Below are positions 11,801-23,324 of a stretch of 64,000 bases of DNA, one piece after another (the first letter of the stretch is position 1; each line of letters begins with the position of its first letter). The notes beneath the pieces are model-generated. The model was given only the letters and a program-made list of their open reading frames with translations. It ran no database searches and was not told the DNA's origin. The stretch is taken from NCBI GenBank assembly GCA_015852425.1, contig JAAAIG010000035.1:4159-68158 (forward strand), given 5' to 3'. The position numbers and the translations under genes were made by a program. The DNA comes from Gryganskiella cystojenkinii (Eukaryota; Mortierellomycota; Mortierellomycetes; Mortierellales; Mortierellaceae).

Positions 11801-13216
11801 CTCACCAACGACCCCGACGACGCCTGTCGTTGTGACACCCTCATCGCCATCCACCACCAGCCCTTCCAAGAGCAGCAGCAACAGTTGCAGCAGCAGCAGC
11901 AGTAGCAATACAAACTCGGGAACTGAATTGGTCGGTTCCATCATTGCCAGCGCCGCAGCGCTTCAGAAGGCGACGACGAACTCTCCTCCCCCTGCCTATT
12001 CGCTCTTGCCTCTGATGCCGGTTGCAGAGTCAGTAGAAGTGACTCCCGTATCAGAACAACAGCAGCAAGAACAACAACTACCCGAGGTACCAGTGAAACC
12101 GAAGAAGACGGTTCGTTTCAAAAATGCGGACGAACTCGTTGCCATCCGATACATCGATCCTCGGCCACGTCCTGGAGAGACTGAGGAAGAGTCGAGTGAG
12201 GACGAGGACGAGGACGAATACCAGACTGGACAAGACGAAGACGAGGGGATGTTCCACGTTGTCAGAGGCCACGGAGGATCGTCCATTATGCCTGTGTTCA
12301 TGATGACAGCCGCGCGTTTGGAGCCCTTGGTACGAGGCGATAACTGGACGCCTCCTCTGGAGCTTTATCTAGAACCTGAACATCAAGTCCGATGGGGCGA
12401 GAGAAGTACAGAGACAGAGGCCCAAGAGAAACGTGAGAATGAAACACTCTCGGCCACGTATTTCCAACTGCAATACATCCCGCCTTCGCCTGCAGAACCC
12501 GATCCGGATCCAGTCCCCTTGGATCCCTCTCCTGTGAAGCAGATTGCCCTGGACGACGTGAGTTGCAGTTGCAATCAAGTTGTACCTTTTGGTTTTTTTT
12601 ATGCTTTTATTTTTTATTAACATTTATTTCTTTTCAATGACAATAGGGAACAACGGATCACTCGAACTTGCTCTTGAACTCTTTGAGCATGTTGCAGCAA
12701 ATGGTTGGAAGCGGTACCACGACAACAGCTGCGACGGCCCTTCCTTCACCCGCTGCGGCTGTGCCAACAACATACGGCACATACCAGGGGTATGGTCAAG
12801 GCTATGGCGGATACTCTGATCTCTCTCAGTTTCTCCAGCAGCCGCAGCCTCAGCAGCAACAGCAACCTCAACAGTCGTATTCCTCTGCATCCTATGCTAA
12901 TATGTATGCCGCTTACGCCTCACAAACCCCACAGGAGACACCCTACACTGCACCTGTGCAACAGGTGGCCGAATCTGCACCAGCATCTGTATCAACCACC
13001 ACGACTGCCTTTCCAGATGCTCAAACAACATTGGCTCTGCTACAGATGCTGCAGCAGCATAGTACAAATCAGCAGCCTCAGGCGCAGCAGCAGCAACAGC
13101 AGCAATATCAACAAACATATCAACAACTTCAACAGGGTCAGCATCAACAGGCATCGTACGGACAGAACGCAGCATATCCATATTACTACCAAAACAACCA
13201 ACCGCCCTCCTCGTAG
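8867..13216 (+). CDS. PNUTS-like PP1 regulatory subunit with N-terminal homeodomain
   Basis: Large nuclear regulator of about 1,000 residues in roughly ten exons. Order: an acidic and Gln/Ser-rich N-terminus with a KKYKP basic patch (8867-9420); a homeodomain (about 9842-10165, with RFVFSDKHNQILETAF and helix 3 VANWFSRRRQREK); a TFIIS N-terminal/LW-type helical domain (10647-11140, with GLDKVKAFITLMNSARDNEG and ALRKWIEAGRDDYKLPGTKN); then a PP1-docking RVxF-type motif, KKTVRF (about 12104). After it comes a PNUTS-like segment, WTPPLEL through a RENETLSATY helix to SPAEPDPDPVPLDPSPVKQIALDD, matching the SPHEPDPEP...PLDEE region of animal PNUTS. The C-terminus is Gln/Tyr-rich. PNUTS recruits PP1 to the cleavage/polyadenylation machinery and RNA polymerase II during termination. 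Homeodomain plus TND also occurs in plant LUMINIDEPENDENS. Helix 3 lacks the usual Asn51. Confidence 0.78.
12840..13200 (+). repeat. Gln-rich low-complexity coding tract
   Basis: CAG/CAA-rich tracts inside the last exon of the PNUTS-like gene encode poly-Gln and Gln/Pro/Tyr runs, densest near 12840-12876 and 13075-13150. Prone to length polymorphism. Confidence 0.7.
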
Positions 13217-13618
13217 GTCAAAAGGACCTATTCATTTCTCTCGTCTGCTCTTCCGTGCAACACCCGTTTTTTCTTTCATCCTTATGTTTTTCTTTTGTCT
13301 AGTGTACCATAGCATTCGTCCTCTCTCCTCCGTAATAAAAATTACGTCCCCCGTGGCCAAAGACTCTTGTCTCGTTCTCATTTTCTTCTCCTTCATTTTT
13401 GGCTCCAAGTTGCTGTATTTGAAATTTTATCGGTCAATAAACAGTCGTTCAGTCTTTTCATCTTTGTTCATTCTGAATGGTGAGCACAGTAGAGTCCATA
13501 CGTTTGTGCACAACTAGTTTTTTTCTTCATCCATGTGGGAGTCCTCATCTTTATCCTTGTGGGTGACTTTGACTGTATCCTCGCACCGACGATGCTTGTA
13601 GCATGTTCTTCCTTTTGT
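13217..13618. other. Convergent 3' region, PNUTS-like gene and Crinkler
   Basis: About 400 bases between converging stop codons. T/C-rich, with an AATAAA at 13436 for the plus-strand gene. No further gene seen. Confidence 0.5.
13436..13441 (+). terminator. Poly(A) signal of the PNUTS-like gene
   Basis: AATAAA about 220 bases after the stop codon on the coding strand. Confidence 0.5.
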
Positions 13619-16437
13619 TCATCGTTGTCTTGGCCACCCCTCAGTCTGGTCCAATTGTTGCTTGATTCCCTTGAGTAAATCCAGTGCTTGCATATGGCTG
13701 TGGGGGAAGAGGTCGTGTATGTTGCTCGTGTCGATCCTAAGCGAAATGCATTGAGGTGTGTCTCCTTGGCCAAGACGGATTCGCTCACTTCGTCTGACCT
13801 CCGGAAAAGCGCCATCGACACCTGCAAGCTCCGCCGGATAAGCAATAACGACACCAAGAAACCGCTTAGGATGACCGGTACAAAATGTCTGAAGTACTGA
13901 CTCTTGAAGATGACCTTGAACCGCTTCAGACTTGACCGCAGAAAACGCACTCTGGGTCTCGGTTTTTGCCATCTTGTGTCGCATCTTCAACTGAACGAAA
14001 ACAGGACAGTAGCCATGGTCGACGAAATGAAGAACAAACACAATGTCGGGTCCAGACGGCGTCTCGGCAGGATGGTAAAATGGCGGAACTGGCTTTCCAT
14101 CCTTGAGTGATTTGCGGTTGACATGAGCATCCAGAAACGCATCCAGCGACATGCTTTTGAAGTCGGTCCCAAGGGTGAGGTGATTTACATATCCAACAAT
14201 TTCAGCCTTGCCAGTCAGAACAGGCTCGCGAGACTTTTCCTCCTCTGGAACTAGTGGTGTATTGGATAGGATCTTGTCGTGGAAAATATGTGCCAGGCTA
14301 GGTAACACAGTCATTTTCCATTGGTGTCCATGCACTGATGCATTTGTTACTGAACCGAGCAACGTGCAGATGGCACTGTGAAAACCTGGATCATATTGAC
14401 GGAAGTAGTTAACAGCAGCGCGCAGAGCAAAAGGTTCGTCAAGGACCGTTGCCGTTTCTTCGCCGAAATGAAGGATCCTTCCGACAGAAGCTTCTACCAG
14501 CGGAGCTTCCTCCTCGTGGAGAAGCAAAGGACGCCCATGCAGATAGTGCTCTAACACAAAAGCCTTGAGAGTGGTTTGTATGCTGTGATACTTTTCATAG
14601 CGTGACGGGAATTCGTGAACTCTTCGAATCATTCGTGCTATGTCATAGGCAATGTTTCCTTTGACGAAGTGCTGGGACTCCATTGATGTCAATGTCTTGT
14701 CCGTTTCTTTGATCGCCTTCTTCCAATCGATCTCACCATCCTCGGGCAAAAGCATGATCATGCGCTCTACAGCAATAATTTGGATCGTCAATTTTAGCCC
14801 GATGATTCATTGCCTTAACTTTCATCTTCTACTCATTGTCCAGTTTGCATAATACTAATAATTCAACCTTGCTTACCAATAGCGAAAACGATCGGTCTAA
14901 AACGCCCATGCAAGCTTTTAAAGAGCTCTGGAGTCGATATTAATGGTACATGAGAGTCAAAGATGGTCCTGGCTTCATCATTGGATAGCGAGCGACGTAC
15001 AAGATCTCGATAATTCTGGACTTGCTCGACTGATCTCCAGCCTGTGAAATCGGTAAATGGTCCAAGCTGGCCTTTGTGGCCTTTCGGGCCAAGAGCCGAG
15101 TCCTCAAGCCATCTCATATCATAAATGCTGAGGTCAGTCCCACAAGGTATCACGCAAAACTCGTTCTTGTCAGCAGCGATGAGGTAGAGCCCGTGGACCA
15201 AAGGTGAGAGGATCGGTCGAAGATTGCTGTCAGGTTCGTCAGGTGAGGCAGCTCCAGCTTGTCCCTGAGATTCAAAATCCTTCTTGTCGAGAGTTTGCGC
15301 CTCGTCAACCACAAGAAGGATCTTGTAGTCAAAGCGCTCTGGGGACGTGCTGAAGGTGAGGTCCAGTAGACGTTGGCGAAGTTTGGAGAATCGGACTTGA
15401 ACGATGGTCATCATGGGCATGATACCAATAGCGCGCGCATCAGCCTGAGTCATAATTAACCCAAACAGCGTGGCAAACATGTCCTTGACATCCCGCGTGC
15501 GGATGCCGACTTGGAATAGCATCCAGTCTTTGCAAGTAAACGTGGATTGTTCACGTTCCGCAATGTCGAGGCATTGGTGCAAAATTATGACACGGCTAAG
15601 AACAAGAGCTAGCGCCATGGTGTGAACATAGGTGTTGCTCTCCTTGTCGCTAGTTTTGCCGCTATTCCTTTGTTGGGCGAGTCCAAGAAGGCAGACGAGA
15701 TCAACTGAACCCAAATCCGTACCGCTACCATTGAAGTAAAAGCCCCAGTTCTTGGAAAGAATCTTGATCGCAGTCCTCGTTTTTCCACATCCAGTAACAC
15801 CGAAAAACGGTAGCAGGGGAATCGCACGATTGCGAATCTTCTCGAGCGCAGTGTCAGCCGTACTGGGGGGATCCTGAGCCTCGGACGATTCTGGTAGATT
15901 TAGGAACAAGAGACTGGGCCGGTTCGCTTCAGCACTTGCACGGGAACGAATACAGGGAAGGCCACCCATATTTCCTTCTGTTGTCGGAATCTTGGCCTTG
16001 GCACCGCCTTTTACAAACTCAACAAGCCTTGCGTATTCCATAGGCTCTGAAGCAAAGAAATCGCTCTCGATCTTTGCAATGGTGTTTCCCCACTGCTTGT
16101 TACCTAGTGGTGGTCGCTTGACGATGACGTAGGTACTGTCGTCAGGGGTTTGGGGAAAAAATAGGGAGAGTTGTGCCCTCGAATTTTTCATCTCTGTCTT
16201 CTCGTCGAGAACATCAACCGTGATTGCAGATTCTTGCCTGTCAAGGGGGATGGAAACGCGCCAGAGGACGAGGTCTTTGGCAGCGACATCTCGGAAAGCA
16301 GGAGCTTGGTCCCCGTTGACGATGAAACTCTTGAGGTCGTCAACGATATTCGACGACGGGATATTCTTGATCTTGAAGGCATTCAACGCAGATTCGCCTT
16401 CAGTGACACAGAACAGGGTCAGTAACTTGTCGGCCAT
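13619..16437 (-). CDS. Crinkler (CRN)-type effector protein, NTPase-nuclease architecture
   Basis: Two exons, about 900 residues, with no frame damage visible. The N-terminus (from the ATG at 16437) is the ubiquitin-like Crinkler header: it opens with a LFCV strand, reaches a DDLK helix, and ends in the LxLWRVSIP form of the LxLFLAK motif typical of fungal members. A P-loop NTPase follows, with Walker A GVTGCGKT (near 15800) and Walker B LLVVDEAQ (near 15310). The single intron (about 14764-14883) splits an Ala-Ile-Glu junction right after a GRFRPIV motif. The C-terminal exon has a PD-(D/E)xK-like signature: PDIVFVL, then PVFVQLK about 14 residues on (near 13990-14020). Published comparative work describes CRN proteins as NTPase-plus-nuclease modules that are secreted or act in host nuclei, but free-living fungi have them too. 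Its role here is unknown. I see no classical signal peptide. Confidence 0.85.
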
Positions 16438-17063
16438 GGTGCTGCGAAGCATCAAAGTATTAAAGAGAAAGCGTGAGAGAGGTAAGAATTGAAAAAAGTA
16501 AGGAAAATAACACTGATTGTCACAGGACTGATTACATGAAACTGAAAACTTTGAAGAGTCTAGTAAATAGCCCGAGGACAGGTGTACAGGACAAGAAAAA
16601 GAACAGTAAAGCAAAAGAATATGAAAAGTTGAAAGAAAACTAAAGCCTGACAGATGAACAACGGTGCAGAGAACTCGGCGCTCTTGGGACTCGACAAAAA
16701 AAAAAAAAAATCGACCCCAAGGTTACACACAGCTTTCTCGTAGTCTCACGCAGCACAGGGCAAGAGGCCAAGCAATCAATCATGTTCCAGCAGGCGGCTA
16801 CCGTGCTTTTGTGGTACTCCAAGGAGCATTCTTCCTATTTCTTGACCCTACAATTGCGACCAGGCAAAGGCTGGAGATCTCTGAAGACACGCTTGCGAAA
16901 AATGTACAGTATATAAGTACTCTATTCTAAAGAGTACTCTTGACAAAAAACGTCATGGTTTCACAATACACACGAAGGATTGACGACTATGAAAATTGGG
17001 TTGGTCATGGGCTCATGGCAGGCCATGGCTGGTCGCGACCAAAAATTTAAGGTTCGCTACAGA
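16438..17063. other. Intergenic, upstream of the Crinkler gene
   Basis: Lies between the V-ATPase stop and the Crinkler ATG. It should hold the Crinkler promoter. An A run at 16685-16699 and an inverted repeat at 16916-16938 are the only structures I note. Confidence 0.45.
16916..16938. repeat. Perfect 8-bp inverted repeat
   Basis: Arms AGTACTCT (16916-16923) and AGAGTACT (16931-16938) flank a 7-base A/T-rich spacer, next to a TATATAA-like stretch at 16909-16915. Could be a dimeric operator or a 3'-end hairpin; function unknown. Confidence 0.5.
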
Positions 17064-19279
17064 TTACTGTCTCTCGATCTCCAACCTGAGAGAAAAATAG
17101 ACAAAAGGTTTGTAATCCTTCTCATTAAAGCCCAACGCCGCAGCCTCCTCTCCTCCAATGGAATCATCCTCGCCCTTGTGGCCTCCATGACGGCTGCTAG
17201 GTGATCCTCCCAGATAACCGTATTGCGTTGTCAAGATGTCGAGAATCTTTTTATCCTGCTTCACCTTGGGCTTGATCGTGAAACCGACGAAATCTGGAGG
17301 GAGACCATAACGGAGGACAGACTCGACAAAGACGCGAAGGGACTTTAAATGGGTCCATGCCTGGAAAACCTCCCCAAGGTTTGTCTTTGCCAAGCGCAAG
17401 ATCGTAGCCTGTATTCAATAAATGAGGGATAAACTTTGTTAACGGCCAATCCATTCACTGTAAGGACAAATCGAACGGATATATTCTGTGTAGCGTCCAT
17501 GTCCTTACCCAAAGCTCTTTCTCGGATGCATCCATCTCCTGCAATTCGCGTTTTTGTTCCTCAATCGCATCCACATTGTACTTGAAATCACGGACAATGA
17601 ATCTGTATAGACAAAAGGTCGGGGAGATATTAGTTTTCAAAGATATCCTCTCGTTCCCTATAAGAAACGCGAAAAAAGTGTCTATGGTACCTTTCCTCGC
17701 GGCATTTGTTTGTAAAATCCTCTGCGATACGCTTGAACAATGTGACGGTGAACAGACCATATTCGTCATCCTCAGTGATTTTTCTACATTGAATCAAAAA
17801 AACAAGAGTTTGTCAGACAAAGGACGTCAGAACTTCCTAGTATACCCCGGCATCGGTCCATGATGCCCACTCCTAGTACTTACTGAGAAGATCTTGGGAC
17901 AACCATTTGGGTGAGAGTCTCGTATTTGTTCAACCATTCCTTGTAAAGAACCCTATAAGTTGATAATAGCGATTAGGGTTTAAGATTTCTTCCTTCGGAC
18001 CCAAAAGGCCACCGCAGTGATGCTCCTCAAAAAAAACAGGAGACGCAGCATACTTAGGGATGGCAACGACAAGAGTCTCCAGGTATTCGGAATCCAAAAC
18101 GACGTGCTCCTTCTTGACGAACGGGACAATGTTCCTGGACGCCAAATTTCCACTATGGGAGTGGTGGCAAAAAAAAAAAAAAAAGGTGTGACGTTGAAAT
18201 TTTGCGTTATTACGAATGAAGAATAGGACAAGGACTCCTCGACAAGTAACACTGCGACCTTGAGGGACAGCTTACACTTCGCGTCTCTGGATTCCTTGCA
18301 AGTTACCCTTGACGACACTGTAGTTGGCCATCTTATTCTTCATCAGGGTATCAATCGAAGCGACCTCCTATTTTTTAAAAAAAAATTTGAGATCACATTT
18401 CGGCGTATGGTCAGTAAAATTGGATCGACTCTCTTTCTCCTCTCATAGGGAGGGCACAATATGACGCATATCGAGCTAACATTTTTTCCTGTGATCTTAT
18501 GTTCTTACGGTGTTCAAGATCTCGGCGAGTTCGACCAGGGACTTGTCTGTGCGGTACTTCATCGTGTTCCATTGGAAGGTCTTGAGGTAGTTGTCAATGG
18601 TCTCTAAAATGTTCACAGCAAACAGAGCCTAATGGTTAAGTAAGAACTAAGACTTGGCTTGAAAGAATCGTTCCAACGCAGCGCCAGGAGGAAAAGAGGG
18701 CAAAGATTTTTTTTTCTCGGCTCGTTTTCTCTTACTCTCGTTCACAGACAAACTGCCGGCAAGCTTGGTCGCGGCCTCGACACCAAGAAGAGAACGGATC
18801 ACATCCACGAGCTTGTTTGCAGAGGATTCGAATGCCGTATCCTGCTTGGCCAAGTCCTCGGACAATAGCACGAGCGTGTCCAAAGTTCCAATCTAGTTGT
18901 TCGACATGTATTGAAAGAGAACATGAGTGTCATTGTCAGGTGGGCTGCAATGGTCACACCGGTCATGCGGATGAAATGGAGGGGTTGTGTCATTGAGGTC
19001 TTCTCCATTTGCAAATGTCATTGCCCGTAGAGGAGTAGACCTCAAAGAGAACGTTTTCTTTTTTGCCCATATCTTGTATATCTGTTACTAATGGGGTACT
19101 TGGTCATGACAGAGTGGAGCACGAGTTCAAGATTGCGGCTGTACCTTGAAGTCTGGAATGGTCAAAGGCGCGACTTCACTGAGGTCGTTCTGACTCGAGG
19201 CGATCTTGGCCTTGAAGTTCTGAAAGGTGACAGTACGGTTTCCCTCTGCGGGAACGGACACGAACCAATACTCGGGCAT
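17064..19279 (-). CDS. VMA5: V-type proton ATPase subunit C (Vma5)
   Basis: Stator subunit of the V1 sector that clamps the peripheral stalks and is released in regulated V1-Vo disassembly; it acts on vacuole and endosome membranes. The ATG at 19279 opens MPEYWFVSVPAEGNR, the fungal form of the conserved xxYWLISxP start. Later exons carry NDLSEVAPLTIPDFK, then DTLVLLSEDLAKQDTAFES, NLASRNIVPFVKKEHVVLDS, EYLETLVVAIPK, and FIVRDFKYNVDAIEEQKREL. The penultimate segment is AWTHLKSLRVFVESVLRYGL, the strongest family signature. The C-terminus YKPFVYFSLRLEIE matches the YYPYVYYKIDCNLLEFK-type end. Around eight or more short introns interrupt it. Length is about 390 residues, as expected. An insert with Gly/Ser/His before the C-terminus (near 17180) is lineage-specific. 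Confidence 0.92.
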
Positions 19280-19758
19280 GATGTGAATTGTGCTGTTGCA
19301 AAGGAAGAAATGTGGAAGAGAGGTTCAAGAAAGAAAAAGAAGAATGCATGCATGAAACCGCGATGAGCCAAAAACGAGTTGTAGTCCCGCAGGAACAGAC
19401 AGGCACCACAGTCGACTTGAGAATAAAAACTTGTGTTCAATCGAAATTTAAGAGCTGAACTTTTAAATTGTGACTGTCACTCTTACTAAACAGTCACACC
19501 CTTGAATAAAGACTTCTTTCGCAAAATTTTTTTTTTTTTTTCTTCACTGAAGTGCTCTTTTTTTTTAGCGCTTTCGGTGTTGGTTGTGAGATTTCCAGCG
19601 ACATCTCTTGACCAGATCGATGCTTTCAAATGACACTCGGTGAAAACATGAATTTGTGTGAATTCTTTTCTTTTTTTTCTACGAGTATCTCGGTAGCCAC
19701 CCGTGTGCTCACACACAACTATTTTTATTGTCACTTTTCACAAAAAAAACCCTCTTGC
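19280..19758. other. Intergenic, VMA5 promoter and GT17 3' side
   Basis: T- and A-rich runs near 19525-19545 and 19670-19680. No coding sequence found. Promoter of VMA5 is expected on its left side. Confidence 0.45.
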
Positions 19759-21119
19759 TTAATCGAATAAAGATACATCATCCACATCAAAGGCACCTCT
19801 TCTTTTACATCCTCCAGGCAACAGGAACCGGAACCGATCTCTGTTTTTTACAACCCATAGTGGCAATCCAATCGCAGAGTGAGATTTGGGGATAGCACCG
19901 AGTCGCGCCAAGAGTTCCTGAAACGTATAAGCCTCTGGGAACATGCCAAAGAGATCCTTGCCTGCACAGATTCTCTTTTGAATGTAATCGGCCTCCGTCA
20001 TAAACCTGTGTCGGACTCGTTCTGTATGTGAATACGCCTGCATCTTGAACTGGAAATCCTCGATCGTCCGGAAACAAAAGGAGCAGTGCCAGCCTAGTAT
20101 GATAATTGGAAAGAGAAGGAGAAGGGAGCACAAGGGACAGGGATTGAAGGGGGTATGAATAACAGCTTTTTTTTTTTTTTTTCCTGGGTCTCTGAAAAGA
20201 AAATAAAGATGATAGAAAACTGCTATTGCATTAAAAGTGATCAAAGAAACGCCATCCATTGGATTTTTTTTTTTTCTTTTTGTTGCTGACCTGCATCTGA
20301 AAGAATTGTGTTCGAGATTTGACTGTGAACATAAAGACTTTGACCGCGAGTCCATTTGATCACACTGGTCTCCCAGATGCCCTCGTCCATGACCGGGAAC
20401 TCGTAGCTGTATAAATAGTTCTTCAGTCGCAAATGGATAGACCCTTCAGGAGTCTCCCACTGACAGTACTTGAGAAGTTCCAGTGTCCTCTTTGAGATGG
20501 TCTCATCTACATCCGAGGATGTTGCCAGGTCCCCGTTTCGGATCCCAGAATCCTCCAAGAACTTTGTCATTCCTCGGCGCATTCGATGTTCGTTCACCCA
20601 GGCATCCTCTCCCTTCTGAAGTGGATATAGCGGCAAGAACTGGTACAAGATCTTGGACTCGGCCCATTCGAATCTCCTCCGGTTGTCAGCAAAGACAGCT
20701 TCCTTTGCATGACCCGTAAATGTTCCGTTGGATTCCAGGATCACAAAGTAATCAACCACGTCCCAAGTTTCCCGCATCCGGATCTCGAGCATGTCGAGTT
20801 CGACGCTGAAGATGATGGCGTCGTAGACAAGAGGTACCTTGCCCTGATCTGCCGTTTGTATGTCCATAGGAGGGATAGCGGCGCTGTAAGGTCTCCAACC
20901 ATGAGCTTCACACCGTTCCTCCATGGTCATCCCATCAGCATAGAAATGAATAATGGTGTGATCGAAAGGTTCTGCAGGTTTGTCCCAGATGGGTCGAGTC
21001 AGGTACCCGAAATCGTACCAGAGGTAAGGACAGAGGGCAAGGAGACTGATGAGAAAGATGAGGGAGCCCAGTGCGAGTGGACAAATGTACGATCGTCGAA
21101 AGATACGATATGATCCCAT
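19759..21119 (-). CDS. Family 17 glycosyltransferase (MGAT3-like beta-1,4-GlcNAc transferase)
   Basis: Type II membrane protein predicted to act in the Golgi. The ATG at 21119 gives a short basic cytosolic tail, then one signal anchor (LALGSLIFLISLLALCPYLW, about residues 15-34) and a lumenal catalytic domain. GT17 hallmarks: DAIIFSVELDMLEIRM, then WDVVDYFVILESNGTFTG with HAKEAVF, and the DVDE motif (SSDVDETISKRTLELL) that stands in the metal/nucleotide-sugar site. A single intron of about 200 bases (near 20094-20292) splits the C-terminal part, which resumes WHCSFCFRTIEDFQFKMQAY and ends FDVDDVSLFD. Animal MGAT3 adds bisecting GlcNAc. The acceptor in this fungus is not predictable from sequence; fungal GT17s are sporadic. 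Confidence 0.85.
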
Positions 21120-22029
21120 CGTATTTTTTTTTTGAGAAGGTGTGTCTTGCCGTTTGCTTTCTGTCTTTTGTTGGTATAGTAAGTATAAAGACAGAACAAA
21201 AAAAAACGAAGATCTTGAAGCGGCAATAGGGGCGGTCGTTGAACGGAAAACAAAAGGAAAAGAGACAAGGAGGTGAGAAAGGAGAAGGAGGGAGGACGTG
21301 TACGAAGATAGTGAAGGAAGATAAATAAAAGAGCAGGGGGTTGGAGGAAAAGACAGGTGGAGCCGCGATGTCGTGAGAGAGAGAGAGAGAGCTATCGATG
21401 TGGGAACAGATAAAGTTGACAAAACGGAAGGCTGAGAGATGAATGGAAAACGGTTTGTTCACAACCAGACCAGAGTGAGTTTTTTGGTGGTGGCTGTTGA
21501 TTTCAATCTTTTTCTGGCCTTTTGTTTTCGAGATTGCTTTTCAAGGGGAATGGGTGTGGGTATGTCGGATTTGTCCCATGTCAAAGGCAAGAATAAAACA
21601 AACAAAAAAAAAGTAAAAAAAAAGCGTGGAAAGGACTGGCCAGCGAAGGAGTTCTAGACCTGTTTCTGTGCTCAGGGCCAAAAACAAACCTAGGGACGGG
21701 AATGACTGAGCCTGAGGAGTTTTTTTTTGTTATTGGCGTAGGCGCAAACACCCACAGGGCTTCACAAATACCAGGGAATTGACGGCATTGGATTGCGATT
21801 CATCTAAACAAACGCGTGTGGACGAAAATGCTCTTATGCAGTGTGCATCGGACTCAAAACTTTAAAAATAAAAAAGACCAGTTCGGTGGCTTGTTTAGTT
21901 GTTTAGCTGAAGTTGGCAGTCACCGTTGGGAATGGCACTCAAGCGTGTTTCGATGCATGCAACAAGCCCTTTGTTCATTCACCTTTTTTTTTTACCAAGA
22001 CAGACCATTCACATACATCCATTCAAGTC
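21120..22029. promoter_or_regulatory. Divergent upstream region, GT17 / RRP45
   Basis: About 910 bases between divergent starts. It has a short GA run at 21377-21391 and A runs at 21607-21622. Small ORFs across it show no family resemblance. Only promoter/leader sequence is inferred. Confidence 0.4.
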
Positions 22030-23324
22030 ATGAGAGAAGCCGAACCATCAACAAATGAGCGCGAGTTTCTTCTCGCTGCTCTCAAGGAAGGCGCACGAAT
22101 CGACGGACGCAAGTTTTACGACTTCAGAACTCTCAGACTTTCCTTTGGGTCTGACTATGGTGCCGTCGAGGTCCAGCTGGGCAACACCAGGTCAGGATGA
22201 GCAACACGCATATCGCAAACACAGGAGGGAGAGAAAAAAAATGACAGGAGACGACATGACCGGGTTTTTAACTCGATCAACACTCGTCTTTTTCCTTGTC
22301 TTGCCTTCCATAGAGTATTGGCAAAGGTCTCGTGCGAAGTGATCAGACCTTTCCCCGACAAGCCAACAGAGGGATTCCTCATCTTCAACACTGAAGTCTC
22401 ACCCATGGCCTCTTCAGCATTCGAGGTTGGAAGGTAACAACGCAAAAGAAAAGCCTGCCAGACTACTCGACTTGAATAAGATATCAGACAGCCCAATTAA
22501 CTCTCAGGCTGTTTCATCATAATGTTTCTACAAAAAAAAAAAAAAATAGACAAACAGACGAGGAAGTCCTTGTGAGTCGGTTGATCGAGAAGGCGATGAG
22601 GAGGAGTAGAGCTTTGGACACGGAGGGACTCTGTATCGTTGCAGGCGAGAAAGTCTGGTCCGTTCGGGTTGATATTCACTTTTTGGATCATGATGGCAAC
22701 CTGGTCGATGCTGCCTGTATCGCCGCCATCACGGCTTTGCTTCATTTCCGGAGACCGGACGTGACAGTCGTTGGCGAGGAAGTGACCATTGTAAGCAATT
22801 GAAGAGGTTGAAAGAGGGTATCACCGGAGCGAATTTGATAGAATGCCAAAGAGGAAATGGACTGACTTTGTTTTCCCCTTTTTATGGCTACAATAGCATA
22901 CCCTGGAGCAGCGTAACCCTGTTCCCCTCAGCATTCATCACATTCCTATCTGCATTACATTTGCTTTCTTTGATGGAGGGTAAGGCAAACTGATGTTGAA
23001 GTGGAACCACTTTTGTTTATTTTACAAAAGCTATGGACTATGCAATCCTGAAGTGAAGAACTAACGATTATCGTCCTGTAATTGATTTTTTCTTGTAGCG
23101 AACGCGTGCTCGTTGACCCTACATTCCTCGAGGAACAGATCAAGGAGGGCGATATGACATTAACGCTGAACGTTCACAAGGAAGTCTGTGCCATGTCCAA
23201 AGCAGGAGGTATCCCCATGGATCTGGAACAGATCTTGCAGTGTAATCAGATTGCGGTCGTCAAGGTCGCCGAGATCACGGCTCAGATCCAAGAGGCCATC
23301 GAAGCCGATGCCAAGAAGCGGTAA
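22030..23324 (+). CDS. RRP45: Exosome complex subunit RRP45 (EXOSC9)
   Basis: RNase PH-fold subunit of the eukaryotic exosome ring, needed for 3'-5' processing of rRNA, snoRNA and mRNA decay. The ATG at 22030 gives the N-terminus EPSTNEREFLLAALKEGARIDGR, close to the family's NxxExxFIxxALxxxxRxDGR. Next come SFGSDYGAVEVQLGNT, CEVIRPFPDKPTEGFLIFN, EKAMRRSRALDTEGLCIVAG with VWSVRVDIHFLDHDGN, and DAACIAAITALLHFRRPDV. A small exon (about 22899-22980) encodes RNPVPLSIHHIPICITFAFF. The last exon runs from ERVLVDPTFLEEQ to the stop at 23322-23324. Total about 290 residues, standard for the fungal protein. Like other eukaryotic ring subunits it is expected to be catalytically inactive. Confidence 0.9.

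Noticed and set aside
12705..13517. 270-codon ORF overlapping the end of the PNUTS-like gene in another frame.
   Set aside because: Arises from CAG/CAA-rich repeats read out of frame.
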